From positions 40,072 to 104,071 of the forward strand of contig NZ_JBBKTX010000018.1 of assembly GCF_044962685.1 (NCBI RefSeq): a stretch of DNA of 64,000 nucleotides, read 5' to 3'. The translations under genes and the position numbers were made by a program. Source of the DNA: Oceanobacter antarcticus (GTDB lineage: Bacteria > Pseudomonadota > Gammaproteobacteria > Pseudomonadales > Oceanobacteraceae). This document shows positions 25,184 through 33,718 of the stretch, piece after piece. The notes beneath the pieces are model-generated. The model did no database searches. It worked only from the letters and a program-made list of their open reading frames with translations, and had not been told where the DNA came from. Numbering within the stretch: the stretch's first letter is position 1; each line of letters opens with the position of its first letter.

Positions 25184-25899
25184 ACTAGGGCCAACGCTCC
25201 ATGATTTGCACTATTGCCAGACAAGGCTTGCTGGACTTGAACCCGGCCGCCGATACTGACGTTGTAAGCTATATTCCAGTTGATATCGGTTGTGGCTGAA
25301 AGCAGCGGCACGGTTGTGTCGTCACCCTCGTCGTCCCAGCGGGTTGAACCGCCTGAACTCTTGCCAACACCAACTCCCAAATATCCATCCCATGACCAGC
25401 GACCGTTCTCGGCGAAAGGAAAGCGCTTTCCTGCCTCCAGAGAGTACCAGTCATCATTCGTGTCGGTAGAACGGGTAATGCGTACAGCCGCTGCCTGATC
25501 AAACAAAATAAAGTTGGCACCGAGTGTCAGAGCGGTTTCAGAGGTTGCAGCCAGTTCAAACTGGGGATTGTTTTCGTCACTATTGTCACGAAACTGCAAT
25601 GGCTCCAGACGCTTGATACTTTCTGGCAACGCTTCGAGCGAGTCGATACTGATCCAGCCCTGATACTCTCCAGCCTGTACATACAACCAGTCGAGCTGGC
25701 GTTTCAGGGGAATAAGCGCCGTATCAGACGGTATGTCCGTCGAAACAGGGTAGGTATCTGCTGGACCCATTCTTAACTGGATGGGTGCTGCGGTCGCAAC
25801 AGAAACGAGGCCGACACTCAGTGCCAGAGCCTTGGTCAACATGAGCAGTCTGCCGAGATGGAACATCGGACGCTGCTTTGTTTCTGGATTCGCCTGCAT
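25165..25899 (-). CDS. SH3-like plus outer-membrane beta-barrel protein, first gene of the cluster
   Basis: A 244-residue protein with a signal segment, an SH3-type domain (about residues 38-95, PIQLRMGPADTYPVSTDIPS, then YQGWISIDSLEAL) and a C-terminal part with alternating beta-strand pattern ending ALVWKIRF, where the terminal phenylalanine is the usual outer-membrane sorting signal. An SH3 domain could bind peptidoglycan or a partner. The ATG at 25899 is used; ATGs at 25866 and 25842 are alternatives without a better ribosome binding site. A good promoter lies about 60 bp upstream. Confidence 0.7.
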   Translation of the reverse strand: MQANPETKQRPMFHLGRLLMLTKALALSVGLVSVATAAPIQLRMGPADTYPVSTDIPSDTALIPLKRQLDWLYVQAGEYQGWISIDSLEALPESIKRLEPLQFRDNSDENNPQFELAATSETALTLGANFILFDQAAAVRITRSTDTNDDWYSLEAGKRFPFAENGRWSWDGYLGVGVGKSSGGSTRWDDEGDDTTVPLLSATTDINWNIAYNVSIGGRVQVQQALSGNSANHGALALVWKIRF

Positions 25900-25958
25900 A
25901 TCGGCACTAGTTCCTTGTGTGAGTTACCAGTATTCGTGGCGGTGGCACAACGGCGGGC

Positions 25959-25987
25959 AGTATGCTTAGCCAGTTAGTGCTCGTCAA
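25959..25987 (-). promoter_or_regulatory. Sigma70-type promoter for the trans-envelope cluster
   Basis: On the minus strand TTGACG (25987-25982) and CATACT (25964-25959) are separated by exactly 17 bp, reading toward the ATG at 25899 with a leader of about 50 nt. It is the best promoter match upstream of the cluster. Confidence 0.55.
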
Positions 25988-26377
25988 CACAGTGTATCAA
26001 TTATGTTACATCACGTTAATTCAGACACATTTTGTGCACTTCGTCGACCAAAATAAAATTTATGGGCAGATGACGAGGTGGCGAGCCTAGCAGCCTAATT
26101 GGACGGTTTTATGTCAGTTGGAATACAAATAGAAGGGGCAGCGGTGATTGTCCGACATGGCGATTCAGAGCAAATTTCCTGACATTTGCTCATTTTATGG
26201 CACTGTTGCTGCCCTGAAAGCAGGCATCCGCAGTCGCACCTCAATAATATTAATCCCTGCCATGATCAGAGCTGCTGGTCATTTGCTTGTTATTCAGTAA
26301 AGGCCACTGAATATGAGTTGAGGCTGGAATATTGGCGTTGCTGTCTGCTTTTGAGCGACTAAAAGTGATTGTCTGAA

Positions 26378-26410
26378 CGGAATAATTTCACAAAATGTGA
26401 ATTAATTCCG
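26378..26410. repeat. Long palindrome upstream of the GGDEF/EAL gene
   Basis: Fourteen-base arms CGGAATAATTTCAC and GTGAATTAATTCCG surround the five bases AAAAT; the arms differ only by a shifted T. The core TTCACAAAATGTGAA is a symmetric dyad suitable for a dimeric regulator. It is not a standard CRP site, whose half-sites are in the opposite order. A hairpin in an mRNA leader is the alternative. Confidence 0.55.
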
Positions 26411-26656
26411 GTTCGATGGGAGTGCGCTTGCTCTCTCGAATCATCAGAATATAGGTGAATTGTCGGATTGATTGCCGATCCAAAAGCCGCGCTATTTGGT
26501 TGAAGCACGGTTAGCAGCAATGGCAATAAGGACAGTTGTGGTCGATAGCCAATCAATCTGAAAAAGTTGTTACATAAATTTACATGAACGGGGATATGAT
26601 GCGGTAACCAGGTTCCGGGCGGGATCGGTTCATGTGCTTCTGTGGCGGGAAAATGG

Positions 26657-28555
26657 ATGTATTTCACCTCATCGCGTACTGCTGATAATTATGGCTGGCT
26701 GGAAAACTACAGCCAGCTGATTTTACTGCTAATGATCGGAATTATCCTGGCTATGCCCTTGATGAGTGGCGCGGGTGTTCGGTATTGGCTGATGTTCTGG
26801 GGGCTGACGACAGCGCTGCTAGTAACTTATCGTGCCCGGCTGTTACAGCGTACCCAGAGTCGTTTGCAGCGGCAAAACGAGTTGTTGCAGGCCATTTGTG
26901 ATGGTCTGCCCGATGGGGTGTTTTTCAAGGATCGTCGCGGGGTGTACTGCTACGTTAATGAACAAATATCGCAAGGAATTGGTCGCGACCCTGTGGGTAA
27001 AACAGACTTTGAGCTGTTTGATGCCGATATTGCCCGGCGGCACCAGAGTGTTGATGAGGAAACGATTCACCAGGGTGTCCGTTATCGTAATGAGGAGTGG
27101 GTAACGTCGGCAAATGGTGAACGTGTTCTGATGGAAATCAGCAAGTCGCCACTTTTTGACCGTCAGGGGCAATGTCTGGGGGTGCTTGGCGTGAGTCGTG
27201 ATGTGACCGAGTTACGCAAGATCCAGAACAACCTTGAATTTATTGCTCATCATGATGCCCTCACTGGGTTGGCCAACCGTACCCTGTTGTCGAAAAAATT
27301 CGATTATGCGTTACGTCTGGCACGACGACAGGGGGGAAATCTGGCGGTGCTGTTTTTTGATCTCGATCAGTTCAAGGGGATTAATGACACCTTTGGCCAT
27401 GAGGTCGGGGATCTGCTGTTACAGGACGTTGCCCGTCGTTTCTGCAGTAATCTGAGAGATTCTGATCTGTGCGCCCGTCTTGGCGGCGATGAATTTATTC
27501 TTGTGCTACCGGAGTCAGGAACGCGTGCCAGCCTGACCTCCAAGGCTGAACAGCTGTTGTCAGTTATTTCCGAACCGTACCAACTGAATGGTCATCTGCT
27601 TTCCCTTAGTAGTAGTGTTGGCATCAGCCAATTTCCTCAAGATGGCGATAATTTTACGATGCTGGTTCGTCATGCCGACGCCGCATTGCACCAAGCCAAA
27701 CAAAATGGCCGCAATGGATTTTGCTTCTATGAACCGTCGATGCTTGAAACTCTAAACGATCGATCGACCCTGGACCATGATTTGCGTGATGCGGTCAGCC
27801 TCAGCCAGCTGGCGATGATGTATCAGCCACAATTTCGTTTTGGTGACAACCAGCCGCGACGGGTCGAGGCACTGATGCGATGGTTGCATCCGCAGCTGGG
27901 TAATGTGTCACCGGTGGAATTTATTCCTATCGCAGAAACGACTGGCCAGATTCACAGCATGGGCCAGTGGGCGCTGGAGCAGGCTTGTAAGCAGTTTTTG
28001 GCCTGGCGTGAACAGGGGTTATTGCTGGAAAAAATCGCCATTAACGTGTCGGCGATTCAGATCAACGCCGGATTTGCCTCACGGTTGATGGCGTCGCTGG
28101 CAGACATGGCATTTGATCCCGCCTGGTTGGAGTTGGAAATTACTGAGACGGCGATGATGAGTGGTATTACGGAAGTCACCCGCCAGATCAGCTTGCTGCG
28201 TAATCAGGGGGTCGAATTTTCGATTGATGACTTTGGCACAGGCTATTCATCGTTAAGCAAACTCAAATCCATGCCGGTGACGGTGCTGAAGATAGATCAG
28301 TCGTTTGTGCGGGATATCAACGACGATATCAGTGATTATGAGATCGCCCGCGCCATTATTCTGATGGCCAAAAGCCTTGGCTTGACGGTGGTGGCTGAGG
28401 GGGTGGAGTCGCGCGCACAAGCTGCGATCCTTCAGCGGCTGGGGTGCGACTGGGGGCAGGGGTTTCTGTTCAGTCCACCCTTAACGGGCGACGATTTTTT
28501 GAATCGATACGCCGACAGTGCACTCCGTCGACCCTCCGTGATCGGGATCGAATAA
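26657..28555 (+). CDS. Membrane-bound PAS-GGDEF-EAL cyclic-di-GMP enzyme
   Basis: A 632-residue protein with two N-terminal membrane helices (about residues 20-38 and 40-60), a PAS sensor domain (about 75-185), a GGDEF domain and an EAL domain. The synthase motif GGDEF is intact (276-280), preceded by an RxxD inhibitory site (RDSD, five residues upstream). The phosphodiesterase motif EAL is intact (404-406), with downstream ITETAMM, DDFGTGYSS and VAEGVE. Both activities are therefore possible. The ATG at 26657 is preferred over a GTG at 26642 because a GCGGGA lies at better spacing. It is divergent from the envelope cluster. Confidence 0.92.
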   Translation: MYFTSSRTADNYGWLENYSQLILLLMIGIILAMPLMSGAGVRYWLMFWGLTTALLVTYRARLLQRTQSRLQRQNELLQAICDGLPDGVFFKDRRGVYCYVNEQISQGIGRDPVGKTDFELFDADIARRHQSVDEETIHQGVRYRNEEWVTSANGERVLMEISKSPLFDRQGQCLGVLGVSRDVTELRKIQNNLEFIAHHDALTGLANRTLLSKKFDYALRLARRQGGNLAVLFFDLDQFKGINDTFGHEVGDLLLQDVARRFCSNLRDSDLCARLGGDEFILVLPESGTRASLTSKAEQLLSVISEPYQLNGHLLSLSSSVGISQFPQDGDNFTMLVRHADAALHQAKQNGRNGFCFYEPSMLETLNDRSTLDHDLRDAVSLSQLAMMYQPQFRFGDNQPRRVEALMRWLHPQLGNVSPVEFIPIAETTGQIHSMGQWALEQACKQFLAWREQGLLLEKIAINVSAIQINAGFASRLMASLADMAFDPAWLELEITETAMMSGITEVTRQISLLRNQGVEFSIDDFGTGYSSLSKLKSMPVTVLKIDQSFVRDINDDISDYEIARAIILMAKSLGLTVVAEGVESRAQAAILQRLGCDWGQGFLFSPPLTGDDFLNRYADSALRRPSVIGIE

Positions 28556-28628
28556 CAGCAGAGTGATTGCCCATCCTGCAGGCCTCAGTCACAATCGCCC
28601 TACCTGAACTCAGCCGTATCCAATTCCA

Positions 28629-30881
28629 ATGACGCAAACCAGCTATACCGATGATGGCGTAGAACGCCAGTCGCTGCGACAGTACACCGAGAATGCTTAC
28701 CTCAACTACTCCATGTACGTCATTCTTGATCGTGCCTTGCCCCATGTAGGAGACGGACTCAAACCGGTACAGCGTCGTATTATTTATGCAATGAGCGAGC
28801 TGGGCCTGAAAGCAACGGCCAAGTACAAAAAATCCGCCAGAACCGTGGGGGATGTACTGGGCAAATACCACCCGCATGGTGATAGCGCCTGCTACGAAGC
28901 GATGGTATTGATGGCGCAGCCGTTTTCCTATCGTTACCCGCTGATTGATGGCCAGGGTAACTGGGGGGCACCCGACGATCCGAAATCCTTTGCGGCGATG
29001 CGTTATACCGAAGCCAAATTGTCCCCCTTTGCGGACGTATTGTTGTCCGAACTTGGTCAGGGGACGGTGAACTGGCAGCCCAACTTTGATGGCACCATGG
29101 ACGAGCCGACCACCCTGCCGGCGCGTTTGCCCCATGTGTTGCTGAATGGAACAACCGGCATTGCCGTGGGCATGGCAACGGATATTCCTCCGCACAACAT
29201 TCGCGAAGTGGCCAGCGCCTGCATTCACCTGCTGGATAATCCGGGTGCCAGCAGTGACGATTTGTGCCAGCTGGTACAAGGGCCTGATTTTCCCACCGAG
29301 GCGGAGATCATTACCCCGCGTGACGAGTTGCGCAAACTTTACCAATCGGGCCGTGGCAGTATCAGAATGCGAGCGGTCTACACCCGTGAAGACGGTGATA
29401 TTGTGATTACCGCCCTGCCACATCAGGCTTCCGGTTCCAAAATCATGGAACAGATCGCCGCCCAGATGCAGGCCAAAAAGCTGCCGATGGTGGCTGATCT
29501 GCGGGATGAATCCGATCATGAAAATCCGACCCGGCTGGTGATTGTGCCGCGTACTCGCAAAGTGGATGCGGAAGCCGTGATGGCGCACTTGTTTGCGACC
29601 ACCGATCTGGAGCGTAACTACCGTGTCAATATGAACGTTATCGGTCTGGATGGTCGACCGCAGGTAAAAAACCTGCTCACCATGCTGAACGAATGGCTGA
29701 CCTATCGAACAGCAACCGTCCGTCGTCGGCTCCAGTTTCGTCTCGACAAGGTACTTGCCCGGCTGCATATCCTCGAAGGTTTGCTGGTTGCCTTCCTTAA
29801 TATCGATGAAGTGATCGAGATTATTCGTCAGGAAGAGCAGCCCAAGCTGGCGCTGATGCAACGTTTTGGCATTTCGGACATACAGGCCGAAGCGATTCTG
29901 GAATTAAAGCTGCGACACCTGGCTAAGCTCGAAGAGATGAACATTCGTGGTGAGCAGGATGAACTGGAAAAGGAACGCCAGCAGTTGGAGAAGACGCTTG
30001 GCTCCGAGCGGCGGTTAAAAACCCTGATTAAAAAAGAGATCAGTGCCGATGCCGAGAAATACGGCGATGATCGTCGCTCCCCGCTGGTGCTGCGCTCAGA
30101 AGCCAGAGCGCTGACGGAAGCTGAGCTACTGAGCTCTGACCCCATCGTGGTGGTACTGTCTCAAAAAGGCTGGATACGGGCGGCGAAAGGCCATGATGTG
30201 GATCCAGAAAAGCTGAGTTACAAGTCAGGGGATGCGTTTCTTCAAGCCATTCCAGGCAAGAGTAATGAGCCCGTTGTGTTACTGGACGACACTGGTCGCA
30301 GCTATAGCCTGATTGCCCATACATTACCGAGTGCTCGTGGCCAGGGAGAACCCTTGACTGGGCATTTGAACCCTCCGGCGGGTGCGGTATTTGAGCACAT
30401 GCTCATGGGGCAGGACAGTGACGAATACCTGTTATGCAGTGATGCAGGCTACGGATTTATTACCCGCTTTGTCGATATGCAAAGCAAGAACAAGGCTGGC
30501 AAGGCATTGATCACATTGCCTCCGAATGCCCGTGTGCTGGCACCAGGTCTGCTGCCTGCGGGTAGTGATGTGTGGATCGCGACGGTGACGAATGAAGGCC
30601 GATTACTGGTATTCCCGGCAGCCGATTTACCTCGGCTGGGCAAGGGCAAGGGCAATCGACTGATCAATATCAGTGCTGCTCGCGCCTCTGCGGCAGAAGA
30701 GCTGATGGTGTCGGTGCGGGCATTCCACACGACAGACACCCTGCTGGTGTATTCCGGCAAGCGTCATCTGAAATTGAAGTTCAGCGACCTGGAGCATTAT
30801 CTGGGTGAACGCGGGCGGCGAGGCAACAAGCTGCCACGGGGTTTCCAGAGCGTTGACCGGCTGGATATTGTGCAACCATAA
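28629..30881 (+). CDS. parC: DNA topoisomerase IV subunit A ParC
   Basis: A 750-residue type IIA topoisomerase breakage-reunion subunit. The active tyrosine is in FAAMRYTE, and the quinolone-determining segment reads YHPHGDSACYEA, with the serine and glutamate of susceptible proteins. The C-terminal part has the degenerate beta-pinwheel repeats of ParC, shorter than in GyrA. With ParE it decatenates daughter chromosomes. It follows the GGDEF/EAL gene by 73 bp and may share transcription with it. Confidence 0.96.
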   Translation: MTQTSYTDDGVERQSLRQYTENAYLNYSMYVILDRALPHVGDGLKPVQRRIIYAMSELGLKATAKYKKSARTVGDVLGKYHPHGDSACYEAMVLMAQPFSYRYPLIDGQGNWGAPDDPKSFAAMRYTEAKLSPFADVLLSELGQGTVNWQPNFDGTMDEPTTLPARLPHVLLNGTTGIAVGMATDIPPHNIREVASACIHLLDNPGASSDDLCQLVQGPDFPTEAEIITPRDELRKLYQSGRGSIRMRAVYTREDGDIVITALPHQASGSKIMEQIAAQMQAKKLPMVADLRDESDHENPTRLVIVPRTRKVDAEAVMAHLFATTDLERNYRVNMNVIGLDGRPQVKNLLTMLNEWLTYRTATVRRRLQFRLDKVLARLHILEGLLVAFLNIDEVIEIIRQEEQPKLALMQRFGISDIQAEAILELKLRHLAKLEEMNIRGEQDELEKERQQLEKTLGSERRLKTLIKKEISADAEKYGDDRRSPLVLRSEARALTEAELLSSDPIVVVLSQKGWIRAAKGHDVDPEKLSYKSGDAFLQAIPGKSNEPVVLLDDTGRSYSLIAHTLPSARGQGEPLTGHLNPPAGAVFEHMLMGQDSDEYLLCSDAGYGFITRFVDMQSKNKAGKALITLPPNARVLAPGLLPAGSDVWIATVTNEGRLLVFPAADLPRLGKGKGNRLINISAARASAAEELMVSVRAFHTTDTLLVYSGKRHLKLKFSDLEHYLGERGRRGNKLPRGFQSVDRLDIVQP

Positions 30882-30915
30882 GGCTGATTCGAGCGGACAA
30901 TGTGAAGTGTTGTAA

Positions 30916-30938
30916 GGCCACGCAGGTGCAGGGTGGCC
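30916..30938. terminator. Weak hairpin between convergent parC and rsmD
   Basis: GGCCAC and GTGGCC form a 6-bp stem around 11 nt in the 85-bp gap between two convergent genes. There is no T-run, so terminator function is only suggested by position. Confidence 0.28.
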
Positions 30939-30966
30939 GTACTGTATCCGTATATAAAACAACCCG

Positions 30967-31530
30967 TCAGTCAGTTACCACAAACAGCCGGAAACAGAAC
31001 TCTTTGGTGGTTTTGCTTTTACGCTCTTGCCAGTTGGCGGGCCAGGCTGGCGCTAGCACCGTCTCGTATTCGGTGTAGATCAAGGCGCCAGGGAGGAGCG
31101 TAAGAGCGTCAATGGCGGGCTGCAGCAGGTTTTTTCCGAATGGTGGATCCAGAAACACCAGGTCAAAAGGTTGTGGATTCTGCTGCAACCAGAGTAAGGC
31201 ATCACCAGCCCACACTTGGGCATGGGTTGCGTTCAGCGTCCCAAGGTTATCTTTCAGTTGAATAGCAGCCTTCGGGTGCTTTTCCAGAAAAACGACATCT
31301 TTGGCACCTCGGGACAGCGCCTCGATACCGAGCGCGCCACTCCCGGCAAAAGCGTCCAATACGCGTGCGCCTGCCACGTCAAACTGTAACCAGTTAAAGA
31401 TGGTTTCACGTACTCTGTCCATGGTTGGACGCAGGCCATCCACTGCCGGGAAACGCAGCCGACGGGAACGCCATTCGCCGCCAATAATTCTCAGTTGTTG
31501 GGTGGGTGACTTGCTCACGCGGAATCTCAT
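30967..31530 (-). CDS. rsmD: 16S rRNA (guanine966-N2)-methyltransferase RsmD
   Basis: A 187-residue SAM-dependent methyltransferase with the RsmD N-terminus QLRIIGGEWRSRRLRFP, the cofactor motif VLDAFAGSGALGIEALSRGA and the catalytic LVFLDPPFG. It methylates G966 of 16S rRNA in the assembled 30S subunit. The ATG at 31530 is used; a TTG directly before it is the alternative. It is divergent from ftsY, the arrangement conserved in gammaproteobacteria. Confidence 0.95.
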   Translation of the reverse strand: MRFRVSKSPTQQLRIIGGEWRSRRLRFPAVDGLRPTMDRVRETIFNWLQFDVAGARVLDAFAGSGALGIEALSRGAKDVVFLEKHPKAAIQLKDNLGTLNATHAQVWAGDALLWLQQNPQPFDLVFLDPPFGKNLLQPAIDALTLLPGALIYTEYETVLAPAWPANWQERKSKTTKEFCFRLFVVTD

Positions 31531-31687
31531 CAATGACTACGGATATCGGCGGATGGTATCAAGCACAGCCTGAATGTCGACATCCATATTGCAACAGGAC
31601 ACATCAAAAACGCTGGAATAGTGGTAGCATAGCCGCCAATTTCAGCCGTTTCCGGCTCCTCCCCCAGCCACGCTGACAGTGAACGCC

Positions 31688-33031
31688 ATGTTTGATTTTT
31701 TTAAGCGCAAAAAGAAAAACCCGCAAGTCACCGAGTCATCGGCAGAGGCCGAGCAGATCACCAGCCCGGACGTTGTTGCTGATCCGGAATTGACCGGTAT
31801 AGATAGTGATGCCGACGTTGTCGACAGCGCCCCAGCACCAGAACCGGCTGCTGCCGATGCAAAAGCGACGATTGGTAAGGCAACGGATGTTGAGTCGCCT
31901 GCCAATGCCACCGAAAATGACCGCGACACTGAATCCGTGGTTGCAAACCATGACGAAAGCCCCGAAGAGGTTATGCCTGAACCGGTTGTTGCCGGCACGA
32001 AATTGGCCCTCGCACCGGATGCTGATGAGCTGGAGAGCGACCCGATCGATACGGGCAGTCAGCTCAGTTCTGTTGTTGAAGTAGAAGTAGCACCTAAACA
32101 GGGCTTTTTTGCCCGCATCAAGGCTGGCCTGAGTCGCACTCGCAGCAACCTGACCGATGGTCTGGCTAACTTGCTGTTGGGTAAAAAGGCCATCGACGAT
32201 GATTTGCTGGAAGAGCTGGAAACCCAGTTGATCATGGCGGATGTCGGTGTGGAAGCGACGGCCGATATTATGGCCCGCCTGACTGAGCGCGTTAGCCGCA
32301 AGGAACTGAAAGACTCTGATGCCCTGTACGATGCCCTGATCGATGAATTAAAAGGCGCACTGTCACCGGTCGAAGCACCGCTGACCGTGACGACCAGTAA
32401 GGCTCCCTTTGTGATTCTGATGGTGGGTATTAATGGTGTCGGTAAAACCACCACGATTGGCAAGTTGGCCCGTCAATTCCAGAGTGAAGGCAAAAGTGTG
32501 ATGCTGGCTGCCGGCGATACCTTTCGGGCTGCTGCGGTGGAACAATTACAGGTCTGGGGTGAACGCAACCAGGTGCCGGTGATTGCCCAACATACCGGGG
32601 CTGATTCTGCCTCGGTGATTTTTGACGCCCTGCAAGCTGCTCAAAGCCGCAAGATAGATGTACTGATTGCGGATACAGCGGGGCGACTGCACAACAAGGA
32701 CAACCTGATGCAGGAGCTGGAAAAGGTCGTTCGGGTGATGAAAAAACTGGATCCGGCAGCCCCTCATGAAGTCATGTTGGTACTGGATGCCGGTACCGGC
32801 CAGAATGCGATTAACCAGACCCGGCAATTCCTCCAGACGGTCGGTGTAACGGGGCTGACCCTGACCAAACTGGACGGTACCGCCAAGGGCGGGGTTATCT
32901 TCGCGTTGGCGAAGCAGTTTGGGATACCGGTGCGCTTTATTGGTGTCGGTGAAGGTATTGAGGATCTGCGCCCGTTTCATGCGGGTCAGTTTATCGACGC
33001 CCTGTTTCAGCGCGACAGCAGCGGAGACTGA
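31688..33031 (+). CDS. ftsY: Signal recognition particle receptor FtsY
   Basis: A 447-residue SRP GTPase. The N-terminus MFDFFKRKKK is followed by a long acidic Ala/Glu/Asp region (A domain, to about residue 130), then the N and G domains with GINGVGKTTTIGKLA, DTFRAAA, DTAGRLHN and TKLDGTAKGG. It docks ribosome-SRP complexes at the inner membrane for co-translational insertion. The ATG at 31688 gives the standard N-terminus. First gene of the ftsY-ftsE-ftsX-rpoH series. Confidence 0.96.
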   Translation: MFDFFKRKKKNPQVTESSAEAEQITSPDVVADPELTGIDSDADVVDSAPAPEPAAADAKATIGKATDVESPANATENDRDTESVVANHDESPEEVMPEPVVAGTKLALAPDADELESDPIDTGSQLSSVVEVEVAPKQGFFARIKAGLSRTRSNLTDGLANLLLGKKAIDDDLLEELETQLIMADVGVEATADIMARLTERVSRKELKDSDALYDALIDELKGALSPVEAPLTVTTSKAPFVILMVGINGVGKTTTIGKLARQFQSEGKSVMLAAGDTFRAAAVEQLQVWGERNQVPVIAQHTGADSASVIFDALQAAQSRKIDVLIADTAGRLHNKDNLMQELEKVVRVMKKLDPAAPHEVMLVLDAGTGQNAINQTRQFLQTVGVTGLTLTKLDGTAKGGVIFALAKQFGIPVRFIGVGEGIEDLRPFHAGQFIDALFQRDSSGD

Positions 33032-33034
33032 TCG

Positions 33035-33718
33035 ATGAGCATGGTTCGCTTTGATCAGGTGAGCAAGCGTTACGCCGGGGGAAAGGAAGCGCTCAGTGGT
33101 GTCAGTTTTGAGCTGGATCGCGGTGAGTTGGCTTTTCTTACTGGCCACAGCGGGGCCGGTAAAAGCACCTTGCTGAAGCTGATGATGCTGATGGAACGTC
33201 CGTCTCGTGGTCAGGTGTTTGTTGATGGCCAGAATCTCAATCGATTGCGCCAGGGGCAGGTGCCCTATCATCGTCGCAAGGTTGGTGTGGTCTTCCAGAA
33301 CCATCAGTTGCTGTTTGATCGACCGGTTTACGACAACGTTGCATTACCCTTGCAGATTGCGGGCTATTCACCACTCGACTGCGCCAGGCGAGTACGTGCC
33401 GCGCTGGATTCCGTTGGACTGTTGCATCTGGAGCAGCGTAATCCCATTGAATTATCTGGCGGTGAGCAGCAGCGCGTCGGTATCGCCCGTGCGGTTGTCA
33501 ATAAACCATCGTTATTACTGGCCGATGAGCCGACAGGTAACCTCGACCCGGAGTTATCAGCAGAAATCATGAATTTGTTTGTACGCTTCCAGCAAGTTGG
33601 TGTGACGGTATTGATAGCGACTCACGATATCGCCCTGATCGAGCGTATGGGCAAGCGTCGCCTGATTCTTGATCACGGTCAGATGGGAGGTGATCTCCAT
33701 GTCGGCAACGCCGGATAA
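33035..33718 (+). CDS. ftsE: Cell-division ABC ATPase FtsE
   Basis: A 227-residue ABC ATPase with Walker A GHSGAGKST, signature LSGGEQQRV and Walker B LLLADEPTGNLDPE. FtsE with FtsX transmits divisome signals to periplasmic murein hydrolase activators such as EnvC. It starts 3 bp after ftsY and overlaps ftsX by 20 nt. Confidence 0.95.
   Translation: MSMVRFDQVSKRYAGGKEALSGVSFELDRGELAFLTGHSGAGKSTLLKLMMLMERPSRGQVFVDGQNLNRLRQGQVPYHRRKVGVVFQNHQLLFDRPVYDNVALPLQIAGYSPLDCARRVRAALDSVGLLHLEQRNPIELSGGEQQRVGIARAVVNKPSLLLADEPTGNLDPELSAEIMNLFVRFQQVGVTVLIATHDIALIERMGKRRLILDHGQMGGDLHVGNAG

Larger units (their letters stand above)
25900..26656. other. Long intergenic region between the cluster and the GGDEF/EAL gene
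   Basis: This 757-bp divergent region is AT-richer than its surroundings. It holds the minus-strand promoter of the envelope cluster (25959-25987) and a long palindrome at 26378-26410. I see no credible gene; a 102-residue minus-strand frame at 26359-26667 has no signal, domain or ribosome binding site. The size suggests regulation of both flanking units. Confidence 0.6.

Noticed and set aside
26385..26400. Palindrome core as a CRP site
   Set aside because: The half-sites are in the order TTCAC...GTGAA with a 5-nt centre, not TGTGA-N6-TCACA.
26359..26667. Minus-strand frame of 102 residues upstream of the GGDEF/EAL gene
   Set aside because: It covers the start of the GGDEF/EAL gene and the palindrome, has no ribosome binding site or domain, and its composition is not protein-like.
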